NCBI GenBank assembly: GCA_009809945.1
Contig: WTPW01000580.1
Coordinates: 62,001 to 126,000, forward strand
From: Gigaspora margarita
Lineage: Eukaryota > Glomeromycota > Glomeromycetes > Diversisporales > Gigasporaceae
Length of the DNA: 64,000 bases
Reading direction: 5' to 3'
This document shows, piece after piece, positions 22,925-33,627 of this stretch. The notes beneath the pieces were generated by a model that saw nothing but the letters and a program-made list of their open reading frames with translations, was not told the DNA's origin and searched no databases. The translations under genes and the position numbers were made by a program. Each line of letters opens with the position of its first letter. Position 1 is the stretch's first letter.

Positions 22925-23462
22925 ATTTTTAGACCGACTAGGTCATGATTTTTCCATCGGCCCGTATCACTAGCCGAGACATTTAATAGATTTCCTTTAA
23001 AGTTACGGGAACAAATATCTAAACGCAACCTAAGACTCGCATCACTCATGACTCTTAGCTAACATCCTTTTTTTTCTCTACTACATTAATCTTTGCCTTT
23101 CAATGGTTATTTTCTACTTCATTTAGACATAAAATATTTATTCACCGCAACAACATTGCGATATTCTTTAATCTGTAATAAAGAAAAACTATTGTGCCAA
23201 GGATGAAATGCGTGATTACATGATGTATAAAAATGGTTCTAAACAAATTGATCCTTTTAATGAATGTTCTTTTCACATTCATCGTATGATTATCTTACTA
23301 TTAACCACCTTTGTTGGAAATTTTGAGTCCTTATGCCCATGTGTCAATCATGATCAATTTGCTGATTTATACTAACAACTTAAATTTATTTTAATGAAGC
23401 GGTAGAATTTATAGTAGTGATACGGACCGATGAAAAAATCATGGGCCGAGGCCGATCCCAAA
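22925..23462. mobile_element. Inverted-repeat element upstream of the protease gene
   Basis: GGTCATGATTTTTCCATCGG and CCGTATCACTA (about 22941-22976) are mirrored by TAGTGATACGGACCGATGAA and AAATCATGGGCC (about 23415-23447), giving arms of about 45 bp that point inward. Subterminal GGCCGATCC/GGTCGACC words follow. It has the form of a MITE of about 550 bp. Both copies of block B carry it, so it predates the duplication. The target duplication is unresolved. Confidence 0.5.
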
Positions 23463-23542
23463 AAGCTCGAACGGGTCGACCGGGCCGACCTTTTGCTGGT
23501 GTAATAAGGCCACGCGTTAATTTTCAACGTCCCTAGTTCTCC

Positions 23543-23877
23543 CACAAAAAAATTGTTCACCCTTGTAATATTGGCCAATCAAATTTCAGGATCCGGTGTA
23601 TCGTAAATTTCGAAACGAAATCTCCTTTTTACAAAAAAACAAAAATAGCTTTAAATTTTTAATTAGGAAACCACTACTGCGGCCTAATTAAAAATGTTCC
23701 TCTTGAAATTTTACTAATAGGACATTCTAAGCCTAACCCAAACCCCAACTATAACGCGTTTTTAGGTTTATACGCAACTTTTTACTTAGAAAACAAAAAA
23801 CGTTTGTTTTGACTATCACGTTACACTTGATCTTAAATTTTGATTGGCTAAATTTCAGGGGGTGAACAACTTTTGTG
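23543..23877. mobile_element. 335-bp MITE with GGCCAATCA-type inverted ends
   Basis: The left end CACAAAAAAATTGTTCACCC, continuing through TTGGCCAATCAAATTTCAGG, is the inverse of the right end (TTGATTGGCTAAATTTCAGG then GGGTGAACAACTTTTGTG). The centre contains CCTAACCCAAACCCC. In block B' most of the right terminal repeat is missing, so the left part survives alone. Confidence 0.75.
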
Positions 23878-24200
23878 TTTGCATAACATGGAACCAGAAA
23901 ATTCTGAAATTCTGGATTTTTTTTTCGGATCTATCAGGTAATTCCGCAAAATTAAGTTCACCTTCAGGCGTCACCGGAAGAAAAATTAAACAGCAATAAT
24001 GGAATAATTGGCTCGATTGGAATTAAAAAAATTTTTTGAAAAATTGGGTCAGCGGGTTATGCAAAACGAAAAATTATCTTTGCGTGGCTTTATAGCAATT
24101 TTATATGTTTTTATTATAATTTTATATATATATATAAATTTACTATTAAAATTAGCGTGTGACTGCTATTTAAAATCACACTCCGTGCTTTTTATTTCAA

Positions 24201-24728
24201 ACTTAAATCATAATTTATTATACGTAGTATAAACCTTAATTCATAAATCTCTTTTACATTATATTTCCGCTCATCTATTAAAAAAAACCTTTATTTATAA
24301 ATACTTTACTAATTCTAGATTACCATTTACCTTACTCTAACACAAATCATCTATCTATATAGTATATTAATCCCTTTTTTAATTTAAACATTAACCATAC
24401 AAAATAACATGTTAGCATGTTCCTACCTCACTTTACTGCGAATCCAATTCAGATTTATACTAGACAATAAATTTTTATTATTTAATTAATAATATAAACT
24501 AAACATTATTATACTTAAATTTACTCTGAAAAGAATCAACAACAATAATAAATACTTTTCTCTATTAACCCTTTTTATATTATATTAATATAATTTCATC
24601 TTATACCGATACTTTAACTCACTTCAACTGCATCCTGTACAACGCGAACCTTGTTGCTCATCTCTTAAATTACATGTTACACTAGTTTTTGCTGTACCAC
24701 TTTATAACCTTATCGTAATATCTACCAG
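24201..24728. other. Upstream region of the F-box/LRR gene
   Basis: AT-rich with several TTATATTA and CTTTACT words; no second gene. TATATAGTATATTAAT at about 24354-24369 and TTTTTATATTATATTAATAT near 24570 could serve as TATA elements, but none is at a decisive distance. A pyrimidine tract CCTCTTTTTTTTTTTTT at 24748-24766 lies just before the preferred start codon. Confidence 0.3.
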
Positions 24729-24782
24729 ATGATTTACATGCCGATACCTCTTTTTTTTTTTTTATGCGTACCATTTTCAAAA

Positions 24783-26489
24783 ATGATAGCATTGCCAAAT
24801 GAATGCCTTATTAAAATATTTAATAATTTTAACAATTATTATAGATTCTTATTTTCATGCCTTCTTGTAAATCGTCAATGGTGTAGGAATATTATTCCAA
24901 TTTTATGGAGTAAACCTCATTTAAAAGATAGAAGAATTATAAGAATATACCTTTTATCATTAAATAATGAGGAAAAAGAGCCATTACTTCAATTTAATAT
25001 ATTACCTTCTAATGAACCAAATTTATTATTTGATTATACTTATTTTATTAAATCGATCAACCGTCATAGTTTAGAAAAAGGAATCGTAAATTGGCTTTAC
25101 AGTAATAATTCTTATTATGGATATAAAAACTCTGAGGATGTGATTCAAGCAATTGAATATTCTTTAATTGCAATGTTATTAAGGACAAGTAAAAAAATTA
25201 AATATTTAAATTTGGATAAACTTTTTATTAATCGAAAANTAAATGAAATAGTAAAAATATCAGTAAAAGCTTTTTGTGAAAGCTCCGTTATTACTTCTTT
25301 AGATTTTTCTCGAATTAAACTTAATTTTGAAGAAGTTATAGCATTAACNAATGTTCTTAAAAATACCTACTTAGTCTCATTAAAACTTCAGGGTTGTGGT
25401 CTTTGTTCAATGAAGGTGAAAATATTAGCAGACGNTCTTTGTGAGAATATTACTTTATCTTCACTAAATCTTTCTGGTAACAAATTTGGTTATGAAGGTG
25501 CAAAAATACTTGCTGAAGCTCTTTACATAAATACTTCACTGANTTCCTTGAATCTTGATTCTAATGAGCTTGGTATTATAGGTAGTAAGGCATTGGCAGA
25601 AGCTCTTTGTAAAAATACTACACTGACCTCATTAGAACTTTATCATACTAATCTTGGCCTTAAAGGATTAAAAGCGATAGCAAAAGCTCTTTACATGAAT
25701 ACAGTTTTAAATTCTCTGGACATTGGGGGTAATGAAATTAGTTCTGAAGGAGCAAAAATTATAGCAGAGGTTCTTTGCAAAAATATGATATTAACTTCTT
25801 TAAAATTTCATAAAAATTATCTTGGTTTTGAAGGAGGCAAAATATTGGCTGAAGCTCTTTGTCAAAATGTCGGTTTAACTTTTTTAGATATTAGCAACAA
25901 TCAACTTAATCTTGAAGTATGTAGAGCACTGGCTGAAGCTCTTTGCAAAAACACTACCCTGAAATCCCTTGTTCTTGACAATAATATAATTGACGATAAA
26001 GGAGCAAAAGTGTTATCAGAGGCTCTTTGTGGAAACAACTTTTTAACTTCCTTGGATCTCAATTGTAATCAAATTACTTCTGATGGAGTAAAAGCATTAT
26101 CGGTAGCTCTTTATAAAAATAAAGTTCTGACATCCTTAGGTTTACGTAATATTCAAAGTACTTTTGAAGGGGTAAAAGCTTTAGCAGATTCTCTTTGCAA
26201 AAATTCTTCTTTAACTAATTTAGATCTATCTTATAATCGACTTACTTTTAAAGAAGGACAAATATTAGCAGAAGCCCTTTGCAAAAACACAACTTTAACT
26301 CATTTGAATCTTAGTAGTAATCAACTTGGTTATAAAGGGTTAAAAGTATTAGCAGATTCTCTCTGTAAAAATACTACTTTAATTCATTTAATAATCTATA
26401 AAAATCAAGTTAGTGATGGTGAATATAAATTTTTAGGAAAGATTTTTTATAAAAATAATACCTCAATTTTATTAGATTTAGATTATTAA
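24783..26489 (+). CDS. F-box-like and leucine-rich-repeat protein (RNI/NLRC3-type repeats)
   Basis: The frame is open from an ATG at 24729, but the preferred start is the ATG at 24783, giving 568 residues that begin MIALPNECLIKIFNNF. That is the usual opening of a fungal F-box, and its helices continue through SCLLVNRQWCRN and PILWSKP. The 18 extra upstream residues are encoded by a poly-T tract. A linker of about 130 residues leads to fourteen 28-residue leucine-rich repeats (about 25280-26480) with the pattern LTSLDLSxNxLGxxGAKxLAEALCKN, the ribonuclease-inhibitor/NLRC3 type that forms a curved ligand-binding solenoid. Family knowledge suggests an SCF-type substrate adaptor binding Skp1 through the F-box; substrates are unknown. 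Four ambiguous bases (25239, 25349, 25435, 25543) fall in the repeat-bearing half. No intron is needed. The gene lies ~0.5 kb beyond duplicated block B and is not itself duplicated in the visible part of B'. Confidence 0.9.
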   Translation: MIALPNECLIKIFNNFNNYYRFLFSCLLVNRQWCRNIIPILWSKPHLKDRRIIRIYLLSLNNEEKEPLLQFNILPSNEPNLLFDYTYFIKSINRHSLEKGIVNWLYSNNSYYGYKNSEDVIQAIEYSLIAMLLRTSKKIKYLNLDKLFINRKXNEIVKISVKAFCESSVITSLDFSRIKLNFEEVIALXNVLKNTYLVSLKLQGCGLCSMKVKILADXLCENITLSSLNLSGNKFGYEGAKILAEALYINTSLXSLNLDSNELGIIGSKALAEALCKNTTLTSLELYHTNLGLKGLKAIAKALYMNTVLNSLDIGGNEISSEGAKIIAEVLCKNMILTSLKFHKNYLGFEGGKILAEALCQNVGLTFLDISNNQLNLEVCRALAEALCKNTTLKSLVLDNNIIDDKGAKVLSEALCGNNFLTSLDLNCNQITSDGVKALSVALYKNKVLTSLGLRNIQSTFEGVKALADSLCKNSSLTNLDLSYNRLTFKEGQILAEALCKNTTLTHLNLSSNQLGYKGLKVLADSLCKNTTLIHLIIYKNQVSDGEYKFLGKIFYKNNTSILLDLDY

Positions 26490-27455
26490 TTTTAAAAATA
26501 TAAATTATAAAATTGTAAAATTTAAAATTTAAAATTTAGGTTGTAAATGAATTTGAAGCATGTCTATTCAAAATAAAGTTATTCAACATTTAAGCTGTAA
26601 ATTCCGAAATAATAACACAAATATGTATTGTTAAAAGTAGTTGTTAAAAAAATCTTTTTTTTTTATTTCAAAAAATTTTGGACATAAAATATTTTTAATG
26701 AAAATTTTAAATTAGCGCATAAAGTCTTTATATTGTGACAGTACAAAAGTACTTTGTCTTGCAAAGTTTTTAAAATTACTATTTAATTTATGGTGCAAAA
26801 GTAGAAAATTTCTTAATACTGCCTACTATATTGATAGAAATATGAAAGCTTGAGATACTTTAAGCAAAAAAAAAAAATAATGTAATTTATTTCTACTATT
26901 AATTGACATAAGTTCAATTGCGAAAACAAGTTCGAACATTTCAATTCTAGTATAATTAGATTTGCATATATATAGCAATTAATTTAGTAACTAATGCAGA
27001 ACCACAGTATTTTAGTAGCATCTAAATAGCGATACTTTTTTTAGCAAAATAACTAGCAACATTGTACTAAGATGCAAAATTTGCTATTTTATATTTGTTT
27101 TAAATAAATGAGTAGAGTAATTATACACAAATTTTAGATGAAGACATGAGAACTCACTAAATGATAGATATAGAATTCACTGAAGAAAGACATTTTATTA
27201 GAATTTATATTTAATGAAGATAAACTTATAATAAGCTATTTAGCTAAATTTACCAGCAAGTTTTATATTTAACTACCAGTCACTAAGCCAAATTGAAAAT
27301 TTTTTTATTTGAATTTTACAAGCTCATAAACTTTTAAATAGTAAATTCATAATTTTACCAGGTATATTTTAATTTAAATTTAATTTGCAGATAGGTATGA
27401 ATAAAAATAATTTCTTTATTAAATTAGTTGCAATGTTTAATTAAAATTAACTATA
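26490..27455. other. AT-rich intergenic stretch
   Basis: No supportable gene. Poly-T and poly-A runs lie near 26656 and 26866. Nothing else is recognisable. Confidence 0.4.
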
Positions 27456-27659
27456 CAGTCGCCTCTCTCTAATCCGAACCTCTCTAAACCGAACACTATT
27501 AAACTCTCTCTAAACTGAACAAAATCATCTAGAACATTTGTAAATTTTATTATAAAGTTCGGATTAGCCATATATAACTTTTTGAAAACTGAACTTTTCC
27601 AAATTTTTATATAGTAAAAAAAGGCAGTCCCAGCAGTTCGGATTAAAAAGAGTTGACTG
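27456..27659. mobile_element. 204-bp pogo-like MITE with TA target
   Basis: Starts CAGTCGCCTCTCTCTAATCC and ends GGATTAAAAAGAGTTGACTG, flanked by TA (27454-27455 and 27660-27661). The internal repeats CTCTCTAAACTGAAC and CTCTCTAAACCGAAC continue the terminal repeat. Too short for any gene. Confidence 0.9.
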
Positions 27660-29399
27660 TATCTTTTAAATGAGGGTATTTAATTTTGTCTAAATCTTTA
27701 AATAGAGTCATTCTGTATATTAAGTTTTCATGCATACTCATGTGATATAAGTAGCTTTACTATATGTGAATTTGAAGCTCTCATTGCTTATTATCATCTT
27801 ATATCCAAAATTTTTTTTATTATTATATATTTAAAATCAAATTTGAAATTTATGAACTTAGCAATTATAACGGTTTGTAAAAAGATGTGACCCTATAATT
27901 TCTGTGATATTATAATTAGAGATTCTAAATTGCTTATTAATTATGCATTTAATCAATAATCCTGTATTTATTTTTATTTTGAAATCTGTAAAATTCTTTT
28001 AAAATCAAAAAATCAACCAATTCTCTGTGATTTTACATATTATGATTTGCAAAGTACTCATCTTTTTATATAATACTATAAATTAAATTTTTATAATTGG
28101 TTAGAACTTGAATCTCTATAATTATTTTTGTTTAAATTAATTAATTTAATGAAAATTAGATGTAAAGACGGTTGAGTATCTTGACCATGACATGAGTGTT
28201 CTCTGTACAGACAAAATTGGTGATAATGACTTTCTAATAGTTATATTATAATATATTGGTGAATGGTTCAATTAGATATAGTTTATATTAAATATGGCAA
28301 ATATTATTCATATTGCTTTAAAATTGACACATATTAGTCATAATATTTAAACGATCGGTGAAAATTTATTAAAAGTTACACTTAAAAGTTCTTTGATCAA
28401 CTATTAATAAGTTTAAGGTAAAAATTTGGTCAAAAAATAAATCTACTTATACATTTACATCGCTTTTACATAGTAAATTTTTTTAAGCATAAAAAAAATA
28501 TTACTAATAAATTACTTTTTGGCAAATAGTTTTTTTTTTATAACCTTTGCTAAATATTTGTTAATATGATCTTCACCTAGAAATTAAATAATCTTATAAT
28601 GTAATTATAGAATAAATTGGTGATGCTTTTTTAAAGCTCGTATGGTAATAGAAACTTTATGTCGCAGTATGCTTCGGTCACCTGCTATGGAATATATCAA
28701 TATCATTTAATTACTTTTTTTTTTTTTTTTTATCTTGAACGGCATGTTCAGGTGTTTTGTGCATGTTTTCAATGTTAAATTGATTAGATTCATAATTTAC
28801 TGTAGAATTGAATATGTTTCCATAGTTATTATTTAAAAAAATTTTTGAAAGTTGGATATTATTATTTTTATTATTTATATTGTTCCACATCATTTTTCAT
28901 TTATGATGCTTTGAAATTAACATGTGTTATTCATAAAATAAAGTATAACAAAAGTTATTTCTCAATTTGTATCATCTCATACAAATGCAAAATTTATTCA
29001 CTTAATTACTTTAAATATACTATTTTTATCGCTTAGATTTTTACATAGAATTTTTTTTTAAAAAAATAACATTTTTTGCATTGATCACTCAATATGCATC
29101 CGCACTTTCTTGTACATAATATAACAAGAACAAGCTTTGATTTTACAATTAGTCTTTTAGTAATGTAAGTAGTTTTTTTAGTTGCTTCTTGTAGAATGAT
29201 TGATTCTTTGTTATCAAATGCATTTGTTTTCATTAAATTTTCATGATCCTTCGAATATTGCTAGATTATTGTATTAATTAATATAACGAATTATTTACTA
29301 ATTAAAATCTAAATTCAATACATCTAAAAGAATTAACGTTAACGCCCGATATTTGCAAAAAACTAATAAACTAAGCATGCAACAATCATAAGTGTTAAA
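27660..29399. other. AT-rich stretch; no gene supported
   Basis: Includes an 18-20 base poly-T tract near 28711 next to a short minus-strand frame (28893-28711) rich in Asn. This could be a retroposed poly-A-ended fragment, but no source or target duplication was seen. A 66-residue minus-strand frame at 29033-29233 has no recognisable features. Confidence 0.35.
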
Positions 29400-30260
29400 A
29401 CTATTATGTAAACCTGTACAATTTTATATAGCTAGCAATCAATATAAACAATAATCGCAGTACCAATAGTAAAATGTTATAAAAACAAGCCCCTATATTA
29501 ATACAATTTCGAATCAAGTTCGAAAAAATCTTAAGTAACTTGATACACAATCGATAATCTAAATGGAATCCCAAGTAAAACAAGTAAAAACAAGCTACAA
29601 TGTTAACACATAAATACACTAAATCAAGAAAGCACGATGATAAACAATCAAGTCAATGTACACATAAAAAAAATTAATACTGTGAACACATACTGCAATA
29701 TTATAGAATCCTTTAAACATCAATCCCTACTACGATAAACAGTACTTAAAGGTCAACACGCATGGCACAAGGAAACGACCATCCAATCAACAGTACTAAT
29801 AGTAAAACGTTATAAAAAACAAGCCCCCATATTAATACAATTACGAATTAAGTTCAAAAAATATAAATTCGGTACCAATATAAAATAAAAAAATCTTAAG
29901 CGACTAAATACACAATCGATAATCCAAACGGAGTCCCGAGTAAAACAAGTAAAACAAGCTACAATGTTAACACATAAATCAAGAAAGCTGATAATAAACA
30001 ATGTACACATAAAAAAATTAATAATAGCACGTATGTACGTACAAATACACTACGTTGCACTCCGTTCCTGGTAAATATCAAGTGACTCGATACATGATCG
30101 ATAATCCAAATGGAATCCCGAGTAAAACAAGTAAAAACAAGCTACAATGTTAACACATAAATCAAGAAAGCACGATAATAAACAATGGACACATAAAAAA
30201 ATTATTACTGTAATCACATACCGGAATCCCTTAAATATCAATCCTTACCGCGGTAATAAG
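29400..30260. repeat. Three-copy direct repeat, ~270-390 bp per unit
   Basis: Units begin near 29455, 29785 and 30075 and share ACAATCGATAATC (or GATCGATAATC), AGTAAAACAAGTAAAA, AGCTACAATGTTAACACATA and ACACATAAAAAAATTA. The third copy is 5'-truncated and starts right after an ACCAGGAACGG-family head (30062-30072). Short minus-strand frames repeat with the units and are not genes. Repeats of this type may be promoter- or transposon-derived; I cannot say which. Confidence 0.7.
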
Positions 30261-31970
30261 TAACTCAAAGGCAGGAAACGTAAACTTGAAATACTTACTT
30301 AACAATAGTCCTTTTTGTAGGGGCAATCATGCATGAATAGCACGTACATACGCAAAATATAAAATGCAGATTTTGAACATCGCATTCCACAATGTCATGT
30401 GAAATATAACCAATCAAAGAACCGTATTTGTTCACACCATTTCACTCTTCAGATAACCATGACTTCATTGCACTCCGTTCCTGGTACCATTACTGGTATA
30501 TATTACGTAGTTCATCAATTAATAATCATATAAAACCACTGATTATTTAAAAAATAAGGAATCCACATATATTTTTGATTTAAATAGTATACCACGCTCC
30601 CAAATAGAACATCTTCATAGAAAATGATCCAATTGATAATTTAATCAAATCATTGATTACATCAATGTTCGTTTATAAGGGATAATTAATAAATATGCAT
30701 AAGAATATTTGATCTAAACAATTATATCGAGCTGAATTACTCTATACTGCAAAACTTGCCTTTATTGTCGTTGGTGATAGAAAAATGCATGATCTTTTAT
30801 TGCTATAAAATTTTTATATTAGAGTACATAAAAACAATGATTAATCACTGATTATATCATTCTATCGATACTTTCTATGCATATTGGATAATTCAATTAT
30901 TAATTGTTAAAAATGATTTATTAACAATTTTATGTTAACAATTAATAATTAGAAGTTTCCATCGCTAGATATAGCGAACAAAAATGGCAAAGTGCAATTA
31001 AATTTTTTTTTTTTTATTATCATTAAATATTCACGAGCATATACCTTAAAAGTTAAAATTCGTTTACTCGCTCATAGTTACCACAGTACATGTCATATCA
31101 ATATTCTCACAATCTTTTATTTCATCAAGTGAACAAAATAATAGAACACCCTTGATGGATGATAATTTTATTATAAGAAGAATGATTTACGATAATATTT
31201 TCTTATAAATGGTAAACAATGTATAGTCACAATCAATCATTATAACTAATTGTTGTGATGATCATCACTCTACCGATCAGGGGCAACAATTTTGCATTTA
31301 CCGTATGATTATTCGTAGTCAACATATATATACAACCGATGTCCGTAAGCGAAAATATTTTGAGCGCAATACAGCTAGCTCAGCTCTTTCGCGTAGGCAT
31401 GCGCTTGAGCTAGATTGAGCTCTTTTTATACAATCGGTTGAATTTTATGAAACACAAAATTACTAAAAAAAGTTAACTTAACGAAAATCTATTTCCAAAA
31501 TTAAATGTTAATACAACCAAACCAACCCAAAAAAGCAATTTTAGCGTAGCACCAAACCCTGGCAATTGTTTCCAGTTTTGTGCATTGTAGATCGCTGAAC
31601 ATGGTGAAAAATTGCGCACTTTTTAGTTGCCAAAGTATGCCGTACGTACGTACCTATTATTTAATCATCTGATGTATTGTATAACATTACAAAAATTCTT
31701 TGTTACTAATCAATAATAATAAATCCTTTTATTGATTACATTCATTAAAGTCGAATTTGACAAATATAGTCAATTTAGAATTCCGTGTATACCGATTTGA
31801 AATCTTGTTTCGAAGTACAACATATAAATTTATAAAATTTTATGGCCCGAACGTAAAAAGGAATGTCAAGGCATTATTTGCTAAAATAGATTGTTAAAAA
31901 TGACTGTTTATTGATTAAACAATTTATATGAATTCTGTACACGAAAAATCTTACATAAAAGATTAAGTGT
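30261..31970. other. Intergenic stretch with one ACCAGG module and a small inverted-repeat unit
   Basis: A minus-strand ACCAGGAACGGAG module starts at 30485 and runs left through TCATGGTTATCTGAAGAGTG to about 30360. At 31331-31438 a small unit has CAACCGAT and ATCGGTTG ends, with GAGCTAG/AGCTCAG inverted words inside, suggesting a ~107-bp hairpin element. No gene. Confidence 0.4.
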
Positions 31971-31976
31971 CAATCC

Positions 31977-31985
31977 TATAAATAG
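31977..31985 (+). promoter_or_regulatory. TATA-box candidate
   Basis: CCTATAAATAG lies about 95 bp before the ATG at 32078, in an otherwise AT-rich leader. This is a plausible distance for a fungal core promoter. Sequence resemblance only. Confidence 0.4.
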
Positions 31986-32077
31986 GTCAAATTTTGCATC
32001 ATTCCACTGTTAAACGCAGTTTTTATTTTTTAAGAATTTATATATAATAAATTTTGAAATAATTATTGTAATAGAAG

Positions 32078-32614
32078 ATGGGTAAAGAAAATTTTAAAAA
32101 GCTTTATAAACGTATTAAATCCGAATTAGGAAGTATAACTTGCAAAATTTCAGGCTTTAGTGATGAATTTGACGAAGATAAAGATTATGCTGGTATGATT
32201 GTCTATGCAATTGATGGGGAATTCGCATGGGAAAATACAGGTGGCATAGCATCAGGATATAGAGGGAAAAGCTTTTATATCATCATACAGTGTACTGATG
32301 ACTGGCCGTCAGAAGTCCTTCGCGATGTTGGGAATGGTCGTGTTCATCACTACCTTATTAAAAATACATTTGGATTTGATTTCGATCAAGACATTATTTG
32401 TTGTGGAGGATTTTCATATCATGAAAAAAAATTAAAATACAGCAGCATTTGGTTAAATGGAAGAGACCAAACAGGTTGCAAAAGTGATGGATCAAAGTAT
32501 CTAAGTCGTCGTGAAAAAACTTTAGTAAAAGATTGTTTTAAAAAATATAAGAAGTATGGTATTGATTATGCATTTCCAATACCAAGTTATATTGACAAAA
32601 CATATAACAGATAA
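32078..32614 (+). CDS. Uncharacterised 178-residue protein
   Basis: One uninterrupted frame from ATG to TAA, with balanced acidic and basic composition and good use of GAT, GAA and AAA codons. It begins MGKENFKKLYKRIKSELGSI and has no signal peptide or membrane segment, so a soluble intracellular protein is likely. Regions of note are an acidic stretch SDEFDEDKDYAG, a central hydrophobic beta-like strand SFYIIIQCTDDWPSEV, GNGRVHHYLIKN with adjacent histidines, CCGGFSYH, and a basic C-terminal third (SRREKTLVKDCFKKYKKYG). I do not recognise a family. It sits alone between a repeat-laden spacer and the DUF6940-like gene on the same strand, 1.0 kb apart. A start at the first ATG is supported because the upstream frame closes quickly and a TATA-like word lies at 31977. 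Confidence 0.75.
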   Translation: MGKENFKKLYKRIKSELGSITCKISGFSDEFDEDKDYAGMIVYAIDGEFAWENTGGIASGYRGKSFYIIIQCTDDWPSEVLRDVGNGRVHHYLIKNTFGFDFDQDIICCGGFSYHEKKLKYSSIWLNGRDQTGCKSDGSKYLSRREKTLVKDCFKKYKKYGIDYAFPIPSYIDKTYNR

Positions 32615-33560
32615 CGAATTCGATAACGAGGTGATAGATTTTGTATGTTTTTATGTTCAAATTATTCTTCAATTCAATACATCTATTGCCTTGTAACTTT
32701 CATTTATTATTGTAATTATTATTATTATTATTCGTTATTATCGTCTTTTTTTTTTTATTTCCCTATATGTATAAATGAATATTTATTTGTTCTGGGCTTG
32801 GTTTAAATTTACGCCTTGTTGAAACATATTGGGAGGATACGTCTATTTCAAGGTGATTATGTACAGATAGTGGCGGTACATGAAACATACTAAGAGAGGG
32901 AGTAAAAGATGATAAGAATATAATGATACCTCTACGAATACAATGGAATTATGTACAGAATAGAGCGGTATCGATCCACACACTATCGCGTCTAAAATGA
33001 CTCTCAGTTCGCTTCAATAAAGCACAGATTTCGATTAAGTCTATTTAACCTTAGGAAGTAGGCAGTGTTGGCTGAAAAGATTTATATCGAGTAATAGCAA
33101 TTAGACGTAAAGTCTCACCCAGTTATTTATTTGTATTAATCGTTTTTTATTGTTAAGAGTTTCTGTATAGTTACGTATTATTAGCACGTGATTGCATTTC
33201 TCGAAGTCGTGACTGCTGCTAAATCCATATCCGTGACTCTCTATTTGAGTTGTCCCAATTTTATAGTTACACAATTATTTTAAATATTAATCAGTGAATA
33301 AAGTAGATATATTTTAAGTTGTTTCATTGATAAGTAACTTCCAAATTCCAAAGTTCTTTTTTTAAAAAAATCTTGATCATGTGGTTTAATAAAGTGTTTA
33401 TTTGTTAGTGAGATGACACGTTCTCAAAACGTACTCTAAGACGCATAAATAAGCTACCTGGGCAATTGAACCAATCATTCAAATGTCTATTTTTGAATTG
33501 AGTGGAAGAGGTAACTAAATTAGAAATTTTTACCAATTTGGAATTACGTTGTTTCCTATA
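32615..33560. other. Spacer between two plus-strand genes
   Basis: Holds an imperfect ATT trinucleotide run near 32714-32745 and moderate CpG. A minus-strand 90-residue frame (33405-33677) overlaps the next gene's start and looks like a shadow. No terminator or RNA gene can be supported. Confidence 0.4.
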
Positions 33561-33569
33561 TATAGTATA
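33561..33569 (+). promoter_or_regulatory. TATA-box candidate
   Basis: TATATATAG lies about 65 bp before the ATG at 33628. Position and sequence are consistent with a core promoter; there is no other evidence. Confidence 0.4.
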
Positions 33570-33627
33570 ACTGTAACACTGCATCAGGTATATAACTAAC
33601 GATACGTACATCTTTATTAATGTAGTC

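Larger units (their letters stand above)
20728..24200. repeat. Duplicated block B (first copy)
   Basis: Closely matches 59054 to the window end (roughly 95% or better by eye), covering the protease pseudogene, its upstream region, an inverted-repeat element and a further non-coding segment. B' carries one extra 1.64-kb insertion and lacks a piece corresponding to about 23800-23878. CpG is retained in both copies, so this duplication is younger than A/A'. The homology reaches base 64000, so the end of the unit in B' is not seen. Confidence 0.9.

Noticed and set aside
22807-23049. 80-residue minus-strand frame, also open in B' at 62724-62966
   Set aside because: Almost all differences between the copies change the amino acid, so there is no sign of purifying selection. 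It also overlaps an inverted-repeat arm.
24008-24232. 74-residue plus-strand frame
   Set aside because: The frame is broken by indels in block B' (from 63825) and its second half is AT-rich low-complexity sequence.
28711-28893. 60-residue Asn-rich minus-strand frame ending in a poly-A tract
   Set aside because: Possibly a retroposed fragment, but no parent, target duplication or upstream continuation could be shown.
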